Origin: Phaseolus vulgaris
Lineage: Eukaryota > Streptophyta > Magnoliopsida > Fabales > Fabaceae
Length of the DNA stretch: 64,000 bases
Direction of reading: 5' to 3'
Assembly: GCF_000499845.2 (NCBI RefSeq)
Contig: NC_023751.2
Coordinates: forward strand, 33,974,309-34,038,308
The translations under genes were made by a program, and so were the position numbers. Below, in pieces: positions 12,179 through 22,361 of this stretch; the stretch's first letter is position 1; each line of letters starts with the position of its first letter. Under the pieces are notes generated by a model. It made no database searches. It was given only the letters and a program-made list of their open reading frames with translations, and was not told the DNA's origin.

Positions 12179-14170
12179 CCCCCCCTCAAGCTGGGGAGTA
12201 GATATTTGTCAGGCCCAGCTTGGATTTGAGAGTAGAGAACTGTGCGGAAGCAAGGGGCTTGGTGAATATGTCAGCAACTTGCATTGCAGAAGTAATGGGC
12301 AGCAATTTGAGGAGACCAGAGTTAAGTTTTTCACGAACTAGGTGACAATCAATTTCGATGTGCTTGGTTCGTTCATGAAAAACTTGATTGGAAGCTATTT
12401 GAAGGGCAGATTTGTTGTCACAGTACAGGGTTGCAAGCTGGGAGAGAGGAAGATGTAAATCCTGAAGGAGGTAAGACAACCATTGTAGCTCACATGTGGT
12501 GGTGGCAAGTGCTCTATACTCGGCTTCAGAGGAGCTGCGGGAGATAGTTGGCTGCTTTTTTGATTTCCATGATATTAGGGAGTCTCCTAAGTAGATGGAA
12601 TATCCAGTGACAGATTTGCGTGTGGTAGGGCATGTTGCCCAGTCAGAGTCACTAAAACCACAAAGGTGAAGTGAACTAGTGTGAGAAAAATATAGTCCTT
12701 CACTAGGGGTGCCCTTGAGGTAACGAAAAAGACGGGAGACAGCTTGCTGATGATGAGTTGTGGGTGCATATATGAATTGGCTTAAATTGTGGACAACGAA
12801 GGCGATGTCTGGTCGCGTGTTGGTTAAGTAAATGAGACGTCCAAGTAGTCTTCTGTATTGGGAAGTGGCATCAGCATCGAGAGGTGAGCCTTGGTCGGGA
12901 GAGAGACGGGAGGTATGAGTCATAGGAGTGGCCACAGGTGCAGAGTCAAGCATGCCAGTTTCTTGAAGGAGATCAAGAGTATACTTGCGTTGACTTAAAT
13001 GAAGACCAGTACTATTGCGAGCAATTTCCAGTCCCAAAAAGTAGGTGAGATTACCTAAATTTTTGATCTTGAAGTGATGGTGAAGGGATGCAGTAATTGT
13101 ATTGATTTCCTCCGTGTCATCACCAGTTAAGACCAAGTCATCAACATAAACAAGAATAACACTGAGTTTATCATTATTATATTTAAGAAAAAGAGAGTGG
13201 TCAGCAACAGAGATAGAGTAATTATTTGATAAAAAAAAAGTAGAAAGTTTTGCGTACCATTGACGACCAGCTTGACGAAGACCATACAAAGACCGTTGAA
13301 GCTTGCAAACATGCTGGGGAGAAGGAAGAGAGAGACCAGGTGGGAGGGGGGTGTCATGTATACCTCTTCATGGAGATCACCGTGAAGAAAGGCATTATTG
13401 ACATCAAGTTGTTTTAAAACCCAATTTTTGGTAGTGGCAACAACAAGGAGAAGGCGGACGGTAGTGAGTTTAGCAACATGTGCAAAAGTGTCTAAGAAAT
13501 CAAGTCCTTCAAGTTGGGTGAACCCTTTGGCAACAACTCTAGCTTTATGGCGCTCAACAGTGCCATCAGAATGATATTTAATTTTATATACCCATTTACA
13601 ACCAATAGTTTTCTTTCCTGGAGGGAGAGGGGTAAGTTGCCAAGTATTGTTAGCAGCAAGAGCTTGAAGCTCAGCTTGCATGGCAGATTGCCAAGAAGCA
13701 TGTTTGGAGGCTTCGGTATAGGTGCGAGGTTCAGGATGAGAATTGATAGAGGAAATAATATTTCTAAAATTAGAAGATAAGGAATTGTAAGACAAGTAAT
13801 TATGAATAGGATATCTACTACTTACAATGTTGGTTGCTGTGTGGAAATCGGCAAGATAGGCAGGTTGTCGGTGAGGACGAGTTGATCTTCTTGGAAATTG
13901 GGGTGAGGTGCTTCATGGAGGTGCAAGAGGTGATGAAGTTGGTGGAGGTGCAGTGTTGGATACAGGAGCAGAGACATTATTTGCCGGAAGATCAGAGGAT
14001 AATAAGGCTGGTGGAGGGGCAGTATTGGGTGCAGGAGTAGAGGCACACGGCTCGGCAGGAGGTGCAGTATCAGAAAAAAAATCAAAAGCAGAATTATATG
14101 CGTTAGAAATAGGGAGAGATAAAGTGTTGGGGTCCCTAGGCAAGCCACTATCCAAGGTGCTCTGATACCA
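12179..14170 (-). pseudogene. Ty1/copia pol cassette: reverse transcriptase plus RNase H, one frameshift
   Basis: The minus-strand frame 13795-13330 carries the start of the copia reverse transcriptase domain (NTWQLTPLPPGKKTIGCKWV, then LKQLDVNNAFLHGDL). Near 13340-13360 a one-base shift in a C-run breaks the frame. Frame 13289-12186 then continues with YGLRQAGRQWYAKL, the catalytic VYVDDLVLTGD, and a complete RNase H with SDSDWA, SRSSSEAEYRALA and DNKSALQIA motifs, ending at a stop beside the polypurine tract. Upstream (14150-13800) is a Pro/Ser-rich linker like the segment between integrase and reverse transcriptase. Gag, protease and the integrase core are missing: the primer site at 14170-14159 is almost directly followed by this linker. 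Apart from the shift, RT and RNase H look well preserved, which suggests a fairly young insertion. Confidence 0.93.
14159..14170 (-). promoter_or_regulatory. Primer binding site of the copia unit
   Basis: TGGTATCAGAGC on the minus strand, directly after the 14291-14171 LTR. It matches the 3' end of initiator tRNA-Met, the usual plant copia/TRIM primer. Confidence 0.88.
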
Positions 14171-14291
14171 TGTTACGAAGTGGACTTTAAGCCTAACTCA
14201 ACCCCATAAAACCGGCTCAATGGGGTGAGGTTTGCACCCACTTATATACTATGAAAGGCTCTCATCTCTAGTCGATGTGGGATCTCCAACA
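14171..14291 (-). repeat. TRIM-type LTR d (outermost, right; 5' LTR of the array)
   Basis: A 121-bp LTR of the same type as LTRs a and b, here placed in front of copia coding sequence. It is followed on the plus strand by the right-hand CTTGT duplication. Confidence 0.9.
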
Positions 14292-14296
14292 CTTGT
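14292..14296. repeat. Right 5-bp target-site duplication (CTTGT)
   Basis: Exact match to 11537-11541. Confidence 0.85.
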
Positions 14297-15005
14297 CTAG
14301 TGGGAAAATCGTTTAAAGTTTCAATGAAGAATGATATGATGGATTTCAACGTGATTAAGTTTTTTGGTATTAATACTTGTACGGGTAAAGTTTTTCGTCC
14401 TTTTCCTGTTAAATGGGAGTTTCCTTCACTAGGCTGAGTTAAAATTAACACTGATGGGGCTGCTAGGGGTTATCCAGGTCTTATCACTTGTGGAGATATT
14501 TTTCGTGGGAGTATGGGGAAGTTTATTGGAGCTTTATGTGTTTTTCTTGACGTCCAAACTGTTTTGGTTGCCGAATTTTATGGAGTTATATATGCTTTGG
14601 AGGAAGCTCAAAAGTTGGGACTTACTAATTTTTGACTGGAAGGTGACTTTGCCTTGGTTTGTACTACGTTTACGGCTAGGACAAATGTTCATTGGATGCT
14701 TCGTAATCGATGAAATACTTGTCTTAATTACTGTGGAAAAATTAGGTTTAGGGTTACTCATATTTTTCGTGAAGGGAATGCGTGTGCTGATAAGTTGGCT
14801 AATTTAGAATTTATTCATAGAGAATTCTTTCATTGATATAATAAGTTTTCATCTAGTCTGTTTTTAGATTTTTTTATTAATATGTATAGTCTACCTATGT
14901 ATCGTTTTTGTTAACATATGAGTTTTGGTATAGTCCTCTCATATTTTTGTATTTTTTTTTTCTTTTTTTAATAATACGTTTTTCATGTGATAACAAATGA
15001 TTGTT
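14297..15005 (+). pseudogene. L1-type LINE relic copy 1, 3' portion: RNase H-like domain and 3' UTR
   Basis: The plus-strand frame from about 14437 to 14911 reads VKINTDGAARG, AEFYGVIYALEEAQKLGL, LNYCGKIRFRVTHIFREGN and ACADKLANL, the plant LINE RNase H-like (RVT_3) signature with the INTDGA and ADKLA motifs. It ends MYSLPMYRFC and a stop at 14910-14912. Four in-frame stops (near 14434, 14632, 14728 and 14833) each replace an expected Trp codon. A 3' UTR with T-runs follows up to a CACTA MITE at 15006. Related copies lie at 18390-18922 and 54806-55110. Confidence 0.8.
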
Positions 15006-15212
15006 CACTACAAAAAAATCATGAAATAAAAACCAATTTTTAGAAACAAAAAATAATTAGTTGCTATAATGACTAAATTAGAGACTATTTTAGAGATTAA
15101 AAAAATGATTTCTAAATTATTTTTTATTATTATTAAATGGTTTCTAAATTGGTATCTAATTAGCAACCAAGATTTTTGCTACCAAATTTAGAAACTAAAT
15201 AATTGGTAGTTA
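15006..15212. mobile_element. CACTA-type MITE half-copy (copy 4)
   Basis: It starts CACTACAAAAAAATCATG and runs through the left half to the centre of the palindrome (about 15200), where homology stops. It lies immediately after the LINE 3' UTR. Confidence 0.7.
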
Positions 15213-16156
15213 ACATGAAAAAAAAAACTATTCTTAAATAGTGCGAGAATTTTAAATATACCCAAATAAATAATAACTCCAAAACAAATTTTCTACAAAA
15301 TATTTAAGTTAAAGAGCAATTTATTTCTTCTTTATTTATTAGTTATAAATGTTTATCTTCTTACTTGTTGTGATTTTTGCTTTTAAACTTAAGAAAATCC
15401 TTTACTTTTAGCATATCCATTTGTTATATGTGTTTTATTTATTTTATTTGGATATAATTAACTCTGGATATATTCAATTTAAACGCCATTAAAAACAATT
15501 TAATTACTTAAAATGTGAAAAGGAAACAGAATTAAAAATTGAGAGTTTTCCCTACTACATCTGTAAATGAACAAGTCAAACCTACTACTTAAAACAATTG
15601 CTGCTACAAGTTGCTGCAGCGGATTAAGTATATAGTTTGGCGTCACCTTCACAAAATTTAGATATTATAATAAACATTTCAAATATATATAGAGGGATAT
15701 CTCACGTGACTTTTTTAAAATAACCATACATGATAGATAAGTTATATATAATAACTAGTTTAAAAACTATTTTCATAAAAGAATTCTTAAAAGTCATTCT
15801 ATATTGATATTTTTTATATTGAGCAATAGTGTAAAATCTAACAAAATAAAGTGTTAGAAAATTATCGTGAGGTCGGTATAGAAATAAAAAAAAATATATG
15901 ATAAAAGATGCGGACATGAATTAAAGAGGTTCTTGAGAAGAAGTGCTATGAATAATCATTCATTACTCCAATAGTACATGCATGCGTGATTTATGTTAAG
16001 AAATTGTCAAACAACTACGCGTCATTTGTTTCAATTATATTTTCTGTTAAACCATGTTTCTTATAATTAAGCAACAACATCTCCGTATCAACTAATGGGA
16101 TGGGGTGTGTGATGGCGGGTCTTGTAAGTTTAGATCTGATTTACTTGCATTTTATT
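15213..16156. other. AT-rich intergenic DNA, no gene seen
   Basis: No gene, domain or repeat structure supported. Confidence 0.5.
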
Positions 16157-17026
16157 AGAGGATAAAAATATTTTATATAATATTTTAAATTATCAGTTAG
16201 AACTATTCTATAAGATATAACTATTATCGGTTGTAATTGTTTTATTAGTTATAATTGCTCTATCATTTATAAGGCTCGGATACTTCTTTTTAAATGGCGT
16301 ATCTGTGTCGGACACACGTATCTGCGTCGGACATTCGTAGGATATTATGTTGGATTTTTGAAAATTCTAGCATGGTTCTAACAAATTTTAAAAGGTACAA
16401 ATACAATAACTTTCTAAAAACTCAAATTTATTGTATAAATTTTTATTATGATTATAAAAATAAGAACAAATTGTTTTGAACCAGTCATGAAAAATATCTT
16501 CCTGCTCCCAAAAGAATCTGGAACATACTTTTGCACATAAATATTTATTTTCAATTTATATGATTCAAAATTATATAATATATAGATCTGTGTCCCCGTA
16601 TCCTACATTTTAGAGATTTTACGTATCCGTATCTATGCTACATATTATAGTTGTTATCAATCGTAACTGCTCTATCAATATCAGTTATTTTTTTTTTATC
16701 TTTTTATGTGTTATATAAATATAACTCTCAATAATGTAAGTCTGTTTTATTGGTTGTAATTGTTTTATACATGAGAGAAATAAGAGAAGAAAATAAAGAA
16801 AATGATATATTTTTTATTAATCAAGAATTGGTAGAGATTTACATTATTGAGTGTTATATTTGTATAACACATAAAAAGATAAAAGATAACTTATATTAAT
16901 AGAAGTAGTTATAACTGATAGCAATTATAACTGATAACAATTATAAATGATAGAACAATTACAAGTGAGAGAACAAGGTAGTTACAACTTATTGAGATAT
17001 TATATGAAGTCATTTTTATCATCTAA
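16157..17026. mobile_element. Fold-back element with long imperfect terminal inverted repeats
   Basis: The left end GATAAAAATATTTTATATAA is matched in inverse orientation by the right end near 17000-17026. Repeated 'ttataattgttatcagtt'-type phrases follow inward on both arms. An internal pair of about 55-bp arms (16682-16740 and 16839-16893, including TTACATTATTGAGTGTTATA on the right) forms a strong hairpin. It carries no coding capacity beyond a 61-codon frame. Superfamily not determined. Confidence 0.55.
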
Positions 17027-17396
17027 TATATTGAGAAATCTACTTTATAATAGTATCTTTATATGCTTCACAATCTAATCTAAGTTTAAGAAATTTGGGA
17101 CTTTCCTTTTCGCAATTGCAGGAACTCTTCTGTAAGGATGTCAAGCTACATTTGTTCTCGATGTGTGGTATGGAAACCTATCATGATGAAGTTGATTTAT
17201 GTGTGTTTTGATTACCAGTAGGGGTAGAACTTTGTGACAAACGAAACATAGTTTCTGTAGCATTTCTATGGGCGTTACTGAGCGTCAAAGATTTGTTTAT
17301 ATCATATTTATACATGCTCGTGTAGGGACTCCCCTTCCTCTCATCGTGGGCTTTAGGAGAAGGTATTAGATAGTTTCTGTATATCTTTTTTATATA
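17027..17396. other. Short unrecognised segment
   Basis: Slightly richer in G+C with short coding-like stretches in shifting frames on the plus strand (17130-17360). Possibly another piece of LINE sequence, but no diagnostic motif was found. Confidence 0.3.
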
Positions 17397-17817
17397 CTAT
17401 AAGAAAATCATTAAATAATAATTAAATTTAGAAATAAAAAATAATTAACCAATATATTAATTAGATTAGATATTATTTTAGAGACTAAAAAATTATTAGT
17501 ATCTAAAATGATTTCTATTATTAAAAAATTTATAAAATAGTTTCTAAATTAGTATCTAAATTAGTTACCAATGTTTTAGTTACTAGTATTTTATATTTTA
17601 AATTAGTTACTAAAAGACTAATAGAGACTAATTTAAAATATAAAGTAATAAGTAACTAAAACCTTGGTAGTTAATATTTAGATATCAATTTAAAAACTAT
17701 TTTATAAATTTTTATTAATAATAGAAACCTTTAGATACTTTTTTTTTAAGATGATCTCTAATTTAGTCAAATAGTAATTAATTATTTTGGTTTCTAAAAT
17801 TAGTTTTATTTAATGTC
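17397..17817. mobile_element. CACTA-type MITE, longer palindromic variant (copy 5)
   Basis: Family core in both orientations about a centre near 17605, with extra sequence at the centre ('tattttatattttaaattag' and its complement). The termini are degenerate (CTATAAGAAAATCATT at the left). Confidence 0.65.
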
Positions 17818-18389
17818 TAAAAATTTGGCAAATAGTTTGGAAAAAATAATTCTAGTTAAAACAATAGTTAATTTGAATAAATTTTATCAATAATATTTTT
17901 TTTTATTGAGTATCATACTAATAAAAAGTACTATAAAATTTCTTTACACATATTCTAATAAGTTGACTTTATGCATACATTTGTGATATTTTAGGGGTTT
18001 AAAGAAAAAAAGGTAGCATACTCAACATCATCAAGAGAATAATAAGTCAGAAAACAGAAAGATTTACAAGAAAAGTATCACAAAGTAGGTGAAAATATTT
18101 AGTTTTTTCATGATACATGATAGCTAGTAATAATTTAATTTGATTTGATTTGTTAGAGAACATAGTGTATAAAAGCTTTTTATATATTTACGGGTCACTT
18201 AAGACTTTACAAGTTATAATTATAGAGAAAAGAAATTGTTATATTTATAGAGAAAAGATTATGCCGATTTTTAAATAACTATTGCATATATATTCATGTC
18301 CCAACTTAGTTAAATTCCTCCTTAGAGTGGACTTCAAGTGATGATATGTGTTCTAAATAATTTATTGTCAATACTTATTTTTTTCATGT
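17818..18389. other. AT-rich intergenic DNA, no gene seen
   Basis: No gene recognised. Confidence 0.5.
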
Positions 18390-18922
18390 TTTTTTAAATA
18401 AAGCCTTTCATGTTAGGCATCATTATGCCACTTAAGATCTCAGCTAGACTGACACCTCAAGTAACAACAATCATTTACCATCACATGAAAAAAGTATTAT
18501 TAAACAAAAGAAAAAAAAATACAAAAATACGGGGGGACTAGACCAAAACTCATATGTTAACAAAAACGATACATAGGTAGACTATACCTATTCATAAAGA
18601 ATTTTAAGAACAGACAAGGTGGAAGCCTATTATACCAAAGAAAAGATTCTCTATGAAAAAATCCTAAATTAGCCAACTTATCAGCACACGCATTTCCTTT
18701 ACGAAAAATATGAGTAACTGTAAACCTAATTTTCCCACAGTAATTAAGACAAACATTCCATCGATTACGAAGCATCCAAGGAACATTTGTCCTAGCATTA
18801 AACGCAGCACAAACCAAAGCAGAATCACATTCCAGTCAGACATTAGTAAGCCTCATCTTTTGAGCTTCCTCCATAGCATGTATAACCCCATAAAACTCAG
18901 CAACCAGAGCCGTCTGAACTAA
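18390..18922 (-). pseudogene. L1-type LINE relic copy 2 (5'-truncated RNase H end)
   Basis: The minus-strand translation starts abruptly at VQTALVAEFYGVIHAMEEAQ (about 18920), has one stop where Trp is expected (near 18841), and continues open through ACADKLANLGFFHRESF to LPMYRFC and a stop at 18557. A 3' UTR similar to copy 1 follows down to about 18390. 5' truncation is typical of LINE insertion by target-primed reverse transcription. Confidence 0.8.
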
Positions 18923-21234
18923 TTATTTTTTATTAGTAAACACATTTTTTTTTGCATGTTTTTGATAACTAATCTTTTGCATGAATAAGTGTTATACATA
19001 AAATTGGTTATTTATTCTTTGTTAATAAAAAAATAATAATAAACTTACTTTCCATATTTGACAAATTGTTTTATATTTAAAATTAATAATTATTTTTATG
19101 ATATGACAGTATACTAGTATTAAAAATAAAATGGTGAAACCTGTCCATAAATTAGAAATCTGAATTTACAGAGAAAATAATTTAGAATTTGTGTATAATT
19201 GAGAAGGTGGGGTTAAAGGCTATAAGAGGAAAACTAATAGGTTATCTGGAAATGGACTGAGTCCACTGCATGGCTGTGTAGAAAGAAAAAGGAACAAGTT
19301 TTGGTGAAAAATCCAAATTGAATTGAATTAGGTCAACTCCAAAAAAAGAAAGGATTGGTTGGCGTGTAAGTAGGGTTTCCTTAGGCGTTGGCAGCCACAA
19401 CCAGAAGGCAACAAAGTCAAACGCTGTAGTTTCAATCAGCATTGCGATTTCCATCACGTGCCAATTATCATCTCTTGACATTTCGCACATGCTACATCAA
19501 AACCTTCTTTAAATCTTATCTCCAAAACCAATCATAATAACTCTCACTCAACTACTCCCCTGCTTTCGAACACACCAGAATAAACCATACACTATGCACT
19601 TGTGTTTTCCTAATTTAAAAAAAATATGTTGTTTAAATAAAAAATTAAAATTTTAGAAATTTATGAGAATACTTTAATTATTCAAAGTAGAAAAATGTAA
19701 AATTTTATCTGAGTAGAAGTAAGAATTTGATTTTTTTTTTGTATTTTTTCAGCTTAACTCGACTTTGGTTAAGACATAATTGACTTGGTCAAGTTCAATA
19801 ATTCATGGACTTATCTTCATCTTTATGTTTTATTGATACCAATAAAAGTTTCTTTCAAATTACTTGATTATTATTAAGTTGTTTTTTTCGCTGATGGACG
19901 TGAGTGTTACTTATTAATTAGCTTACATAGTCAAACACAAATGTTTTCGATTAACATTAATAAATATGATTTGTAACTCATATAATTCGTGTTAGTTTTC
20001 CACCAACATCAATCACATGGGAGAATAAGGTTATTTATTGATCAATATTAATTACGCTTTTCTTCATGAACATGATAAATCTATATTTTTAATGATTTTA
20101 GTTGTGACTTTTTTTTAATCAAATGTTAATGAGATTATTTTTGGTTAAAAGTGAGAGACTTTTGCCGACATTTTGATATGAATTATTTTTTAATTAACGA
20201 TTATTTCTCTATCGATATAGATCTAAACTATTTTTTTATTTAAGTTAGAATTTTCTTATATGTCGATGAATTTATTTTTTGATAAAATAACAATTTTTTT
20301 TGGTTGCAATTTGTAGTGATTATTTTTTTTTATTGATATTTACATTATTGAAGTGGTCATTTTTCTATCAGGTAGTAATTAAAACACTAAATCTAAATAG
20401 AAAATAAAAATTCAATAAATTTAAATTATCTTAAATAAATAAAATAGTTTAAATTTAACATATTTGAATTTTTTACAATTGTTTATGAAACATAAAAGTA
20501 TTGTCTGTGTTTTATACATGATTTGGTCAAAATTAGTATTTTTAGCAAATTTTCGACTGGTTGGTGAAATGAGAGAGTATATATCTAACCCGTTAGAGAT
20601 TACAATTTGTTTTTTTTATATTATTTTTATATATTTTTCATCTGATTTTATATAGTTTTCATGATGGCTTGTTGAATTTGTTAGGTATGTAGTTAAAGAT
20701 ATGCAAGTAAGGCTTAGTTATGAGATTTTGGAAAGAAAAACATTTTGTCAAATTTGACACTAAAATTAATATCACGTTTAAAGAACATGAATCATATATA
20801 GTAAGAAAAACTACTTCACTATGTATTATATACTATTCATAAACACTTATAAAAAATAAATAAAAATGAAATAATTGTTTTTTTAAAGACTAAATTAGTT
20901 TTTGGTAAGCCATCATCATAAACCAACATAATATAACAAAACATTTATTGAAAGAAACAACATTTATTCAGAGGTTAAATGAATACTCGTGTGAGGAAAA
21001 AACTATAGAGGTATGTAAATGAGGTGGGTATTTTTTAAAAATATTCTTCAAAAGTATTTAATCACTGCATAAGACATAGGTATTTTGTTTAGAAACTATG
21101 AGGTGCAAGAAGAAAAAGCCTTTTATTCATTGACATGTAAGGGTCCAAACCAAACACCCGAATTGTTATCTTTTTCTGCTCCTTCGAATTAAAAAAAAGT
21201 GACATGCATTGTTTCTTTATTCAAAATCAAGATA

Positions 21235-21266
<32 letters not shown>

Positions 21267-21613
21267 TATTTTGAAGTATTTGTTCTCTACATTTTGAAGT
21301 GAATTTTAATAGCCACTTTAATTAAAATAATAATAAACAAAAAACTCTCCACTCTCTCCTTCCTTCCAAATAAACAAAATTTTAACTTTCGCCTCTTTAT
21401 TGCTATAAAAAAGTTTGACAAAATAAAATTAAAACATCAGTAAATAAAGTATAATTACTTGCATTTCATAGAACATTATGAAGTATAGTGAAATTATGAT
21501 ATGAATTAAACTTTTTCACAAAAATATTGAATTAATATAAGCATAATAAGAGGGTAAAATACATTCTCTAGTCTTTCCAATTTTAAGACATTTAAAAAAC
21601 TAATTTCGATAAT
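18923..21613. other. AT-rich intergenic DNA, no gene supported
   Basis: A less AT-rich stretch at 19200-19500 holds an 82-codon minus-strand open frame (19242-19490) that I do not recognise. An (AT)n microsatellite lies at 21234-21268. Nothing else stands out. Confidence 0.45.
21234..21268. repeat. (AT)n microsatellite
   Basis: An uninterrupted run of AT dinucleotides followed by an imperfect extension. Confidence 0.9.
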
Positions 21614-21985
21614 CACTACAATAAAATTATTAAATAACAATCAGATTTAGAGACAAAAAATAATAAATAATTATATTGACTAAATTAAATACTATTTTAA
21701 AGACTAAAAAAAGTATTGATATCTAAAGTGATTTTTATTATTTATAAAAAAAATATAAAATGATATCTAAATTAGCTACTAATATTTTAATTAATAATAT
21801 CTTAGATTCTACATTATGATTAGATTCTACATGATTAAATAATAATTTAAAAACTATTTTATAATTTTTTTACTAATAACAAAAATCATACTAATAATAT
21901 TTTTAGGTTTTAAAATAATCTTTAATCTAGTAAAATAATAACTAATTATTTTAATTTTTAAAATTAATTTATATTTAATAAAAAA
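21614..21985. mobile_element. CACTA-type MITE (copy 6)
   Basis: It starts CACTACAATAAAATTATT; the palindromic arms are degenerate and the right terminus is lost in an A/T run. It lies about 380 bp beyond the stop codon of the GH28 gene. Confidence 0.65.
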
Positions 21986-22361
21986 TTTTGGGCATTATTT
22001 CAAGATATCTGGATATTGACTTCTAAGTAACTTCGTAAATAAAAACAAAATCGCTCCTTTATTCTATTCTAGACTGATATCACATTATTGTCTCCCTCTC
22101 CGAAAGATAGCAATAAATCCTCAAAGATGAGCACGCAGCTTATGGGTTGTGTAATTCTGGAAAATTTATGTAAGCATCTGAAAAATTTCCCTATTTACAA
22201 CTCATGACCTAAGAAAGGTAACTAACAATCTTGGTCATGCATGAACAAGATAACTTCCTTCCTCTCATGCTTTCATTGAACACACCCTTTATATACACAC
22301 GCACGCACATCTCACTGCTTCCAACCCGTGACATCAATTGAGTTTGGAACACAAGAAAACC

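Larger units (their letters stand above)
11542..14291 (-). mobile_element. Composite retroelement: two TRIM units fused to a copia pol cassette, sharing LTRs
   Basis: Read on the minus strand, the order is LTR (14291-14171), PBS, copia pol (to about 12186), purine tract, LTR (12178-12068), PBS, short internal region, purine tract, LTR (11922-11802), PBS, short internal region, purine tract, LTR (11662-11542). Each primer site reads TGGTATCAGAGC, complementary to the 3' end of initiator tRNA-Met. Each polypurine tract ends in a GGGGGG-type run directly before TGTT. Three LTRs are 121 bp, start TGTTGGAGATCCCAC and end CGTAACA; the 12178-12068 LTR is 111 bp and differs. The short units (139-145 bp internal, no coding capacity) fit TRIM elements. 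A single CTTGT duplication flanks the whole 2750 bp. The copia part lacks gag, protease and most of integrase, so it is not autonomous. Confidence 0.88.

Noticed and set aside
13492..13780. Several open frames on both strands around 13.5-14.1 kb
   Set aside because: All overlap the copia reverse transcriptase/linker coding frame on the minus strand and have no family features.
14454..14807. 117-aa membrane-like protein on the plus strand
   Set aside because: It is an off-frame reading of the LINE RNase H-like region, whose true frame shows the INTDGAA and ADKLA motifs.
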